From Paraspadella gotoi (Eukaryota; Chaetognatha): a DNA stretch of 64,000 nt. The notes under the pieces are model-generated. The model was given only the letters and a program-made list of their open reading frames with translations. It was not told where the DNA came from and searched no databases. Below, piece after piece: positions 13,461 through 21,857 of the stretch. Positions within the stretch are counted from its first letter, which is position 1, and the number at the start of each line of letters is the position of its first letter. The stretch is taken from contig CM119270.1 in assembly GCA_051294375.1 (NCBI GenBank), positions 4,720,152 to 4,784,151 of the forward strand. Direction: 5' to 3'. The position numbers and the translations under genes were made by a program.

Positions 13461-13527
13461 CCTTGAACTCTCTCTCGTAACGAAGGTAAATCCTGGAAAT
13501 GGTTACATTTTTCGGTTCCATCGCGGG

Positions 13528-13599
13528 ATGAACGTCGTTGTTGTTGTAGTCGCCGTCGTCTTCACTTTCGGCGCATTTTTATTCGTCGTCGTTGCCGGC
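13528..13599 (+). CDS. Candidate first coding exon: hydrophobic leader
   Basis: ATG opens 24 codons (MNVVVVVVAVVFTFGAFLFV then VVAG) ending exactly at a strong donor, GGC|GTGAGT, in phase 0; the frame closes soon after inside the putative intron. A nearly all-hydrophobic start followed by a canonical donor is what a signal-peptide or signal-anchor exon looks like. The valines come from a GTC/GTT repeat. No phase-0 acceptor exon could be linked: the best later exon-like segment (about 14,076-14,159, acceptor GGCAG, donor GTAAGT) does not fit phase 0. The rest of the gene may be interrupted or far away. Confidence 0.35.
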
Positions 13600-13759
13600 G
13601 TGAGTCCATGCTCGCGTGAATGACGTGAAGTTTGCTGCCACGAGTGGGAGGAGGAGGAAGAGGAGGAAGAGGAGGAGGAAGTGAGAAGGGAAGTAGCAAT
13701 CGAACCTTTCTCTCGAATGGAACAAAGGAAAGAAAGGAAACGGAAAATCACGAGGATTC

Positions 13760-13843
13760 ACGAGGGATGTGAGGCTGAGTGATTCAAAGTGATTCCNNNN
13801 NNNNNNACGAGGGATGTGAGGCCGAGTGATTCAAAGTGATTCC
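13760..13843 (+). repeat. Direct repeat flanking a 10-N gap
   Basis: ACGAGGGATGTGAGG followed by CGAGTGATTCAAAGTGATTCC occurs immediately before (ending 13,796) and immediately after (from 13,807) a 10-N gap, with one mismatch. This looks like unmerged overlapping contig ends, not a biological duplication. Confidence 0.8.
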
Positions 13844-13849
13844 GATGCG

Positions 13850-14640
13850 AACCAATGCGACCCGAACCTGAGGTAAAATGACCCGGAATGCGAGGTGACC
13901 CAGATCTTGACACGTTATAATTTGCAGTGACCCAGCTCGATTCCTAAAGGTGACCCGAAATGACAAAATGGTCCGGAATGATTTCATTTCGAAAGTGACC
14001 AGATGCCAAATAACCGCTTGTGGATCAGAGGTCAACGGCCGAGCCTTTCCCGCCGTTTCTTTGTTCGCGCTGGCAGCAACGAGGGAGAATCAATTCAGTC
14101 TGATGGTTGTTGTTGTTGTTGTCAAAATGGATTTATCCAATCGGTCCGTCGGTCCTGAGTAAGTCGTTTTGTCGATCAGACTTTTTTTTATAATTTTCAT
14201 TTTAAATATCCTTGCTTAATATCGAAATATTCTAAATAGTTTCTGATGTTAACTTCTAACAAACTCACAAACCGATATGCACCTTTCTTTTCAAACAACT
14301 TTAATTTTTTTAGTTATAAAATCATAGTGTCTTAATATATAACTATCTTGCAAGACCGATGGCGGAACTAAAACCTCGTCAAAACCAGTCCAAAGTCACG
14401 GGAAAAATAGCTTATTTATTGAATTTTTATACAGGATGTTTAAATTTCATGGCATCAATAAATTTTTCCCAAACGAATTAACATATCTTATCTAATTCTA
14501 ACTACTAGTTGGTTAAGTTATTAAATATTAAACGCTTATGTTTAAGAGTTAGGGCGGGGCGTATAGATGACTCGTCAAGGCGCGTCATCCAAATTCGATG
14601 GCGTTTTCGTGTATTCAATCACTGTGTAGGTGGAGGAGGA
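13850..14640. other. Non-coding stretch with a fragment of a dispersed repeat
   Basis: Contains GTGACC-rich near-repeats (13,890-14,000). Positions 14,345-14,435 hold a GATGGCGGAACTAAAACC to GCTTATTTATTGAAT segment related to 34,160-34,225. Confidence 0.4.
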
Positions 14641-14800
14641 AGAGGAGGATGAGGCACTTATAGTTAATCGCTGTTTTCGACTATGATTCGACTACCACGA
14701 ACTTACCAATGAAATCATGATTTCATGATTTTATGAATTCATGCTCCTCATTTACTTGTAAATACAGTGCCAGCGCCGAATCCACTGCCGGCGCCGAATC
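14640..14800 (+). repeat. Dispersed repeat R2 (copy 1)
   Basis: A GAGGAGGAAGAGGAGGATGAG lead, TTTTCGACTATGATTCGACT, then TCATTTACTTGTAAAT. The same order of blocks recurs at 16,380-16,640, and parts recur at 29,650-29,720 and 30,815-30,915. Confidence 0.6.
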
Positions 14801-14887
14801 CGCTTCTGCACTCGTCTGAACAGTTTGCTCGGATCGTAAATTTATAAATTAAAAAAAAAATTAAAATTAAAAAAATTGTTTTTACAT

Positions 14888-14945
14888 ATTCGAACCACTG
14901 ACCTTTTTACTCTATCTCTTTTGTTTACTTCACTGTGCCACAATC
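14888..14945 (-). mobile_element. tRNA-like SINE head
   Basis: Minus strand: TGTGGCACAGTGAAGTAAAC (A-box-like), AAGAGATAGAGTAAAAAGG, then CAGTGGTTCGAATA (B-box-like). Spacing and the AAGAGAT core match the minus-strand element at 8,820-8,884, suggesting one SINE family. Confidence 0.5.
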
Positions 14946-15154
14946 GAATTTATTAAATAATTGTTCAATTTTTTAAGGATTTCTTGAACGAGATTTTGGT
15001 ATTTATAGAAGACGTAGTCGACATGGAAATGAAACAAAATGTTCCCGACGTCGACGTAGATACTTTATCTATCGAGGAGATGCGGAATCTATTATGATGC
15101 TCGATACCGATGTGTGACAATCTAAAGAAGGTGATTTAAAAAAAAAATAGAATA

Positions 15155-15420
15155 GTGTGGCGGTATATTCACACCACCTCACGTCCTCCATCGTTCAGCC
15201 AATTTGATTGGCTCAGAAGGGTAACACACCTTCCCCGGCGTTGTGTTCCATCCACAGTCCTAACGACTTCCCTCTGCGTTGGCAAAGCGAGACCGTCCTA
15301 GGGTAACGGCGCCAGTGACTGGATGTGTCACTGAGGGTCGGAAGCCCTCAACGCTAACAGTGAGATGCCCCATCCCAATGGGCATCACAGGCAACCCGGC
15401 TGTTGCCATAATAGAAGTAT
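15155..15420 (+). repeat. Dispersed repeat R1 (copy 1)
   Basis: About 260 bp starting GTGGCGGTATATTCACACC, passing GGCAAAGCGAGACCGTCC and GATGCCCCATCCCAATGGG, ending GGCTGTTGCCATA. Other copies lie at 28,753-28,970 (+), 33,668-33,925 (-) and 37,487-37,745 (-). No coding capacity; a non-autonomous mobile element is the likely explanation. Confidence 0.8.
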
Positions 15421-15445
15421 AATATATCATGAAAATATAAGAATA

Positions 15446-15640
15446 TGAAGTGACAGTAATTATTGTTGTGTTAGTGACAGAACCGTTCAATTAAGCAGGT
15501 CCTGAGCTGGATCAGGCTGTAACACTCGTGTTACAGGCGGGTTAACGCCCCTCCCTCTTAACTGCAGACGCCACCGGGCTAGAACCCCGACCTTTGGGTT
15601 GGGAGGCGAATGACTTGCCTCGGCACCAATGGCCCTAATG
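15446..15640 (-). mobile_element. tRNA-derived SINE, tandem copy 1
   Basis: Read on the minus strand: TTGGTGCCGAGGCAAG (A-box-like), CGCCTCCCAACCCAAAGG (anticodon-arm-like), GGGGTTCTAGCCCGG (T-arm/B box), then a body with CTGCAGTTAAGAG, CTTAATTGAACGGTTC and an end at GTTGTTGTGAATAGT-like sequence. A diverged second copy begins about 400 bp downstream. Confidence 0.6.
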
Positions 15641-15845
15641 AACGGTTGTGGGTTTTAGTTCACATACATCCTCCCTGTAGGAGAGAGTCTGTTGCGTCTC
15701 TTCAGTGTATTGTTGTTGTGAATAGTTCGTCACCAAGTTGAGGCATGTCCCTGATGTGTTGTGGCGGAAAGTGCATCCCAGGTTGGAGCATGTCGCCTGA
15801 AAGTGTTTGTGCTCTGTTGTGTTCGAAGTCGGGCTCACCAATGAA

Positions 15846-16045
15846 GAGACAGTAATTATTGTTATGGTTAGTGAAGAACGTTCAATATAAGCAGTCCCTG
15901 AGCTTCGGATCAGGCTGTAACTCGTTACAGCGGGTTAAGGCCCCCTTCTCTTAACTGCAGCGCCACCGGGCTAGAACCCCGGACCTTTGGTTGGGATGAA
16001 CGCGTACTAGTCGGACAATGGCTGATGGCTTTACTCAATGAGCCA
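15846..16045 (-). mobile_element. tRNA-derived SINE, tandem copy 2
   Basis: Same order of blocks as the copy at 15,446: GGGGTTCTAGCCCGG, CTGCAGTTAAGAG, GTTACAGCCTGATCC, CAATAATTACTGTC. The two copies share flanks (GACAGTAATTATTGTT), so this is a segmental tandem duplication or two insertions at related sites. Confidence 0.6.
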
Positions 16046-16379
16046 CCGGTCAGACTGAAGATGTCATGCTTATAGGCGGGGTGAACCTAGGCAATGCCCG
16101 ACTCTACAATATTTCAAATGTCAACGAAACATCCTTCCAAAAATAAATTGCTGAGGGTAAATTTAAGATTTTAGCAAATTGTGATTGGCCTATCTTAATC
16201 TTTTTTTTTCCAGGCTTATTACTCTTTACTATAAATAATAATATTTGCAAATGGTTTGCGGCGCTATAAAATTGTTACATGTACATTGCAATTATCGTAT
16301 ATTATATAGAGAGCGAAAAAAGAGAAAGAGAAAAAAAAAAAGCTCATCATATTCTGAGTCAAATTCGACCAGAAGAGTC

Positions 16380-16640
16380 TTCAATGAATTCACGCTCCTC
16401 CATTAATTTGAATGATTATCAGTCGAATTCGATTTTCGACCAGTAAATAAGTCGCAGCGACTTTTCCGACCGTTTGCGAGTCGAAAAATGGCCGAAAAAG
16501 GCGCTTCTACTTATACCGGATGAGGAGGAGAGCAAGTGAAGCGCTCTTTCGACTATGATTCAGACTTCCTCTAACTTACAATGAAATCATAAATTAAAAT
16601 TTATATGATCCTCATTTACTTGTAAATTTAATTGAAAATA
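16380..16640 (+). repeat. Dispersed repeat R2 (copy 2, longest)
   Basis: Carries AATTCACGCTCCTCCATTAA, GTCGAATTCGATTTTCGACC, CGACCGTTTGCGAGTC, then GGATGAGGAGGAGAGC and TTCGACTATGATTC, ending TCATTTACTTGTAAAT. Blocks are shared with 14,640, 29,650 and 30,820. Confidence 0.6.
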
Positions 16641-16689
16641 CATTGCCATGTATTATTTTTATTTGTAATTTAGACTTAAATGAAAATAG

Positions 16690-16845
16690 ATACTTAACCA
16701 GTAACCACGTGTAAATAAAACAAAAACATTTGACATTGACGTAGATACATTATCCATCGAGATGGTGCCATCTATTAGATGCTCTATGCCGATTGTGCGA
16801 CAACATAAAAAATATGATTTTTAAAATTTTTAAATAAAAATGTAT
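16690..16845. repeat. Second copy of a segment found at 15,015-15,135
   Basis: GACGTAGATACATTATCCATCGAG through GCCGATTGTGCGACAA matches, with indels, GACGTAGATACTTTATCTATCGAG through ACCGATGTGTGACAA at 15,052-15,120. Confidence 0.5.
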
Positions 16846-16878
16846 AGGTTTACAAAAAGTGTAAAGTTTATTAATGGT
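16846..16878 (+). mobile_element. Left fragment of a MITE interrupted by the BEL element
   Basis: TAGGTTTACAAAAAGTGTAA then GTTTATTAATGGT is, in inverted orientation, the end of the palindromic element at 27,056-27,255 (ATTAATAAACTATCTTTGTA then AACCTA). The two parts join at AATGGT, present on both sides of the LTR element. Confidence 0.6.
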
Positions 16879-17274
16879 CATCCAACTTAGTAATGGGTAC
16901 TCTCCTGTGCGTCCTATCAGCCACAACCACTTTACTATGTTCAACAGAGTATATTAGCCATTATGTACAACAAGTAGAGGGAGAAGTTTAATACCTAAAT
17001 TATTTAAATACTTATTATCATTATAACTATCATTTAAACTATCATTTAAACTCACATCTTAGGCTTCCCATAGACTAAGTGACATAATTTAGCATAAATT
17101 AAAGAAAGGAAAAATAATTCAAATCTCGTTCTGCTCCGTGTCCTCGGCACCGCCTCTCTAAATCCCTACGCGTGGATTCTTAGCGCCGGTTCACTTAATC
17201 GGCGTCCCGACGCTAAGCGTCCGCCACGCCCGGCGCTATGCCAGCGGCGCCGCATCGTGCCGTCTTATTATACA
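16879..17274 (-). repeat. 3' LTR of the BEL/Pao element
   Basis: 396 bp matching 26,660-27,055 nearly throughout, including TAATGGGTACTC, CAACAGAGTATATTAGCC, GGCTTCCCA and CGTGCCGTCTTATTATACA. On the minus strand it begins TGTATAATAAGACGG. Confidence 0.85.
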
Positions 17275-17289
17275 GTCCCCATAATTTTC

Positions 17290-17800
17290 TTATAAATTCA
17301 CTCCCCGGCACGTGCTTCGCAGCTGGCACGCGCTCTTTCCGCTTCTCTGCTCCGCGGTTCTGCTGCATCGGCTGGCCGCTCCGTCTTGCTCCTTTCTGCC
17401 GCCGCATCTCGATACTTGTTCAATCCCGCTCCATCGTTCTGCTGCCGCAGCTGTTCTCGATTCTCGATCCATCTCGCTCCGTCGTTCTGCTGCCGCAGCT
17501 GTTCTCGTCCCCATCTGCGGCTTCCATCGTTCGATCCGCCGCGACTTTACCGCTCGTCAGGTACAAATTTTATTAGTTTTCACTCCGCAGCAGCATACAT
17601 TCTACCTAGCTCCGCTTCAAGTCATGACTCGCGCGTTGCAGCAGCACCACTCAGCAGCAGTTTACCAGAGTAGCAGCGTTTCCAGATAATACTTTGTCCT
17701 CGAATAATAATTAATCCAACGATATTCGTTTCCAGATAATAATTCGTCCTCGAATAATAATTAATCCAACGATATCTCGGCTTCATGTCTTCATCTACAT
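17290..17800 (-). other. Non-coding 3' internal region of the BEL element with short duplications
   Basis: TTCTGCTGCCGCAGCTGTTCTCG is duplicated in tandem (about 17,438 and 17,483), and GTTTCCAGATAATA to CCAACGATAT is duplicated (17,678-17,775). This is where an integrase would be expected, but no integrase-like frame is seen. Confidence 0.5.
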
Positions 17801-17839
17801 CAACTAAATTTGTTTCCGTAATTTTTGTTTTCTGACTGA

Positions 17840-18295
17840 CCTTTTCAGGGTCCCTTTCGACCGGCCACTGACTCTCTCGGATCCTTCAGCCATTCGGGCC
17901 TTCATGGAACACCTCCATTTCTCTGCATCACTGCCGCCAACCCCTGCCTGCGTGAAGTCTGCTGGGTTTTTTTTCGCCAGGTACGTGAGCCCAATCTGAA
18001 ATTCTTGTCAATGATCTTGATTGCTTTTAACCTAAAGTTTTCAAACGTGCAAATCTCTTTGTCCAGCTTTGATCCATTTCAACACTGTCAGCGAGTCTGT
18101 CAACATCACAATTTCGTCAAACGTCTCTCCGCTCTCTCTCACGATGACGTCCCTCATCTGGGCCGCGAGGCCGCGCGGCATGAGTTCGAGTCGTGGCATG
18201 CTATCTCCGTGCTCCATTTGTCCTGGTATGACCTTTCTCTGCATTTGTAGGGTACAACGTGGCTGGGAGTAAAAATATGAAAAATGACTTTCTTT
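17840..18295 (-). pseudogene. BEL/Pao pol: RNase H region (decayed)
   Basis: The open segment 18,041-18,244 carries PRLELMPRGLAAQMRDV and VMLTDSLTVLKWIKAG. The MPRLELMAA..A start and DS.TVL.WI are the conserved RNase H stretches of BEL/Pao pol. Downstream, KKNPADFTQAG and, in another frame, RPEWLKDPRE match the usual continuation (KKNPAD...GPEWL), so a frameshift separates them. Nothing resembling integrase follows. Confidence 0.65.
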
Positions 18296-18301
18296 CGATC
18301 G

Positions 18302-18484
18302 TCATTCTCTTTTTTCATGTAGGCTACGGCTCCATATCATCAAAGCGTCCGCAAAACTATGAGGGATCCTTGCCGCCGTTTGATTCGTCCACCTAGGTAT
18401 TTTTATTTTCTTCAAATGAGGGAGGCTTCTCCTCCAGTCATTGACTCCTTCCGTAGTTCCTCCGGATTTTCTCATCCCAATCAA
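18302..18484 (-). pseudogene. BEL/Pao pol: RT to RNase H connection
   Basis: An open segment with WRRSLPHLKKIKIPRWTNQT, the familiar W..L..L..IKIPRW motif that lies between reverse transcriptase and RNase H in Pao/BEL polyproteins. It is separated from the RT block by frame breaks around 18,490-18,650. Confidence 0.7.
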
Positions 18485-18651
18485 TTTTCAGGCTTGCGTT
18501 TTCTGCGCCAATATTCGTCCCTTCAACGTGAAGGCGAGACGATTCCCAATGGATCAAAGACCGACGCGACAAGTCTCCACAGGTCTCTCTTTGTGTTCAC
18601 TTCATTTTCTGCTCTTTTGATTTTTTATAAAGTATACGTCTCTTCTGAAGT

Positions 18652-19614
18652 TTATCCGGCTCCAAGCACTTTGGATGCGTGCTCACCTTCCGACGGGGCC
18701 TCCGGAAAGCATTCTCTGCGACCGATTCCAAGTCGTCGGCAGCTCCTCACTTGTGATTCGGCCGTAACCTCCGCCTCGACCTCCTCGTCCGTGTCGACCA
18801 AGCACTCCGGGTGTGACGACTGCCACTTACCCAACTCGAAGCCTCCTCTCTTCAAGGCCTCTACCAGGTTCCTCCGCATTCTCCTTGCTTCCACGTCGTC
18901 CAAGGAATCCAGGTAATCATCTACGTAAAACTTTAAGAATAATGCTATGATAACTTCTGGTGGGAATTCATGTTCGATGCTTTTCCCATGATATTGTAGT
19001 ACGAATGTGGCCACCCCGGGGCTGCCTGCTCCCCCGAATACATGTACTAAGGGTTCATGCTTTTCCAGATTTTTTAACGTTTTGTCTTTGTAGAAAAAAT
19101 ATCGAAATGCCCCAACATCCTTTGGGTCGAGTTCAATTTGGTGAAAAAATAATTTAATATCCGCGGCCAGAGTCACTTTCTTCTTTCTAAATTTAAATAA
19201 TATTCCAAGTAACGGGGTCAAATTGTCTGGTCCGGGTATAAGCTCGTCATTGAGGGATCGTCCTCTCACCTTTGAGGCGCAATCTTGACAGATCCTGAAC
19301 TTTCCAGGTTTGTCTTCCCTCGTCACGACGTGCAGGGGCGCGTAAAACTCTGGATCTTCCTTCAACGTGTCCACGATCACTCTTCTCGCGTGGCCCATCT
19401 CGATGGTTTCCTCCATCGTCTTCATCACTCCTTCAAGTAATACTGGATCATTTTTCATTTTGTAAGCAGTTTTTCTGGCTCTATTTTGCGCATTTTTTAT
19501 TGCATCTTCTTTCACTGTTTTGAAATATTTTGCTGTAGCTTCCCTCCCCTTTTTCCAGGGTGACGGTGCTATATAGTGGCCGGTGATTGGGTTTTTCCTT
19601 ATCCCTGCTTCCAA
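18652..19614 (-). CDS. BEL/Pao reverse transcriptase fragment
   Basis: A 320-residue open frame of pol. The N-terminal part has ITGHYIAPSPWKKG (BEL GxYxxxLPW motif). The palm contains FRICQDCASK and TLAADIKLFFHQIELDPKD (first catalytic Asp in AADI), then GVATFVLQYHGK, and the catalytic box FYVDDYLDS about residue 235. It shares its frame with the segment 19,699-20,130; a TGA at 19,699-19,701 lies between. A C-to-T change in a CGA codon would explain that stop, though the inverted copy differs there by a base. RNA-dependent DNA polymerase of a retroelement; inactive as written. Confidence 0.85.
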   Translation of the reverse strand: MEAGIRKNPITGHYIAPSPWKKGREATAKYFKTVKEDAIKNAQNRARKTAYKMKNDPVLLEGVMKTMEETIEMGHARRVIVDTLKEDPEFYAPLHVVTREDKPGKFRICQDCASKVRGRSLNDELIPGPDNLTPLLGILFKFRKKKVTLAADIKLFFHQIELDPKDVGAFRYFFYKDKTLKNLEKHEPLVHVFGGAGSPGVATFVLQYHGKSIEHEFPPEVIIALFLKFYVDDYLDSLDDVEARRMRRNLVEALKRGGFELGKWQSSHPECLVDTDEEVEAEVTAESQVRSCRRLGIGRRECFPEAPSEGEHASKVLGAG

Positions 19615-19698
19615 CTGCTCCAGGGCGTATTGGTCCTGCGCTGAGGGATGGACAACCTCTGACGGGTATCTTTCATCTCCGTGTAGTATAAAATCGTG

Positions 19699-20130
19699 TC
19701 AGAACATGGTATGTATAATGTTTTCTAGTTTTTCATAATCTTCAGTATCAGTGCAACAATCTACTGTTTCATGATTTTCATTTTGTGATTTTCCCACCAA
19801 GGTCCAGCCGAACGCCGTCTTCAGTGCCATGGGCTGTTCCGGATTTCCCATTCTCGTCTCTCCTCCTATCCAAAGAGGGGCAAATCTCGCGTCCAAAATA
19901 ATTTCTATTGAATCGTTTTTTAATTCATCAAATATAACATCCTTCATGTAACTGTAATTTTGTATATCCGTATTTTTGCATGGTTTTTCGTTTTCTGTGG
20001 TCAGAATATCGCCTACTAACACTTTTTTGATTGGTGTAGAGTTAGATCCATTTAGTGCTGTTATTGTTAGGTCAACATAATTTCTCCAGCTTTTTGATGT
20101 TTTTTCGTAGGTAGTTAGATTAGTATACAA
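19699..20130 (-). CDS. BEL/Pao pol, protease-RT linker
   Basis: 143 residues upstream of and in frame with the RT block. DARFAPLWIGGETRMGNPEQ followed by PMALKTAFGWTLVGK is the conserved region between aspartic protease and RT in BEL/Pao elements. The protease active site itself is not seen on this strand: the sequence switches orientation at about 20,166. Ends at a TGA stop that interrupts the pol frame. Confidence 0.75.
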   Translation of the reverse strand: MYTNLTTYEKTSKSWRNYVDLTITALNGSNSTPIKKVLVGDILTTENEKPCKNTDIQNYSYMKDVIFDELKNDSIEIILDARFAPLWIGGETRMGNPEQPMALKTAFGWTLVGKSQNENHETVDCCTDTEDYEKLENIIHTMF

Positions 20131-20169
20131 TGCATAGGTTTTTAGGCTTAGTTCATTTACAATTTTTGA

Positions 20170-20860
20170 CGAGAGATGAGATCAGGCATTTCGACGCCGA
20201 GGAGGAAGATGAGAGGGAACATGACTTCGACGGACTGGAGACGGTAGTCGAAACGCCGCATGGAGCCCAGGTGTTGCCAGTAACAGCAGCACACCAACCC
20301 AACAACAAACGCAGAAGACGCAACAAACGCAGCTGGCGCAACACATACGACCAACGCACACGCAGCAAACGCAACAAACGCAGCTGACGCAACACACACA
20401 CAACGCAACAAACTCAACCGATGCAACAAACACAGCTGACGCAACAAACGCAGTCGACACAGCAGAAGCGCAGACCCCCGCGCCAGAGGCACAGGGTCGA
20501 AACGACGACCTCACTTGGAGAGAAATACAAGATATGAAGTCGAAAAGGAACCGCCGGCCCCTATTGACGCTCGTCCAGGTCCAGTACCGCAGGTGACAGC
20601 GATGGTTCCGTTCCCAGCAAGTCGAGCAGATCTCTCCCATCAGACCGTAATAGAGCCAGCGAAACACAACCCCACCTTCACCAGCCAGCAATGTGAGATA
20701 GCGCCCGCGGCGGAGAATCCGGGGCGCCTCCCGCCGCCCCTCTGGATCCAATACTCTGCCGCATTCAACTGCAGCAACAAGCCCTGATGTTACTGACAAA
20801 AAAGACCGAAATTAAAGTTTACGGGCGACAAAAGGATAGACTTTGAATCTCAGCTAAACC
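20170..20860 (+). other. BEL gag region, N-terminal, with ACGCA(A/G)CA repeats
   Basis: Plus strand carries repeated CAACAAACGCAGCTGACG units (20,290-20,460), whose best reading is Thr/Asn/Ala-rich. Later it continues toward a gag-like frame near 20,818-20,960 (VKFTGDKRIDFESQLNLF-like). Indels break every frame. Confidence 0.45.
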
Positions 20861-21845
20861 TTTTCAAATCCCTTGCCAACATTGACGGAATCACAGACGA
20901 AATGATGTTTACGGAGTTGAGGAATATTCGCCGTGCTTACATATTATTTCTCGTTTTGAGTCCTTTACTGATTATACACAAGCTCTTAACAAAGTCATGA
21001 GGCATTAAAATTTGAATTTGGCAAAAAGCCCATACAGCTAAACAAATGCTAGGTGAATGGTTGAAAGGAGGAAAATACGTGACGCGGCTCAGGTTAAGAC
21101 TCGAAAAAATTCATGCATGGCATGTGATACTGGTCGAGGTACGGGGTTCGGGACAACACGTACAATGACATACTAACAAAAGACTGGCGCAGTATGGCGC
21201 AGCTTGGGCCAAAAGGATGGCGGACGACAGCCTGGCGAGATTAGCGGACGAAAACGACGATCTGACGCACGATGTTGAGCCCAAATTTGAAGAGTTTACG
21301 CGCTTCCTAAAGAGACAGTCCTTGATCCAGGAGAATACCGGCGTCATCTTTGGAACGGGAATGACGGCGACACCAACGCCGCGCCCGGACGTACAACAAG
21401 ACCTTCAAGAAACGGAACGTCTTAGCCAATATTTCCGCCAGCACTGAATGTAGCATTTCCAAACCCCAACTCAAACCCACACACCCACGCTCCACGCCCT
21501 TCCTCACCGCTAAAATGCGCGTTCTGCAGCTTGGGCACCATACAGGGTCATGCAGAAAATATCTGGGGCTGGGAAAAGAGGCAAGAGGCATGATGCTGGA
21601 TAAAGAGGTTTGTGCCGACGATGTTTGACGCCGGGTCATGTCGCCGCAAAATGCGACAAACTTCTTGGTTGCAGAATCTGATGAGGCCGCACTCTTCACT
21701 CCACGCCGATGACGCCACATCCTGCCTGACTGCGGCGGCGTACGCGGCGACGGGGGCGTTCCGTCCAATCGTTCCCATCATCGTATACCATGGAGAAAAA
21801 GGAATCACCACGTACGCCTTATTGGACTCAGAGCAACAAGGTCGG
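20818..21845 (+). pseudogene. BEL/Pao gag copy A (zinc knuckles), frame-broken
   Basis: Includes TGDKRIDFESQLNLFKSLA, MLGEWLKGGK, MADDSLARLADENDDLTHD and a zinc-knuckle zone (LGHHTGSCRKYLGLGKEAR; VMSPQNAT frame shifts). The equivalent zone at 24.54-25.42 kb shows the knuckles better. Frames are broken by many one-base indels. Orientation is opposite to the flanking LTR element. Confidence 0.6.
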
Positions 21846-21857
21846 CTATATCATCAA

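Noticed and set aside
20157-20799. Cys/Val-rich minus-strand frame of about 205 residues
   Set aside because: Antisense of the CAACAAACGCAGC repeats in the BEL gag region.
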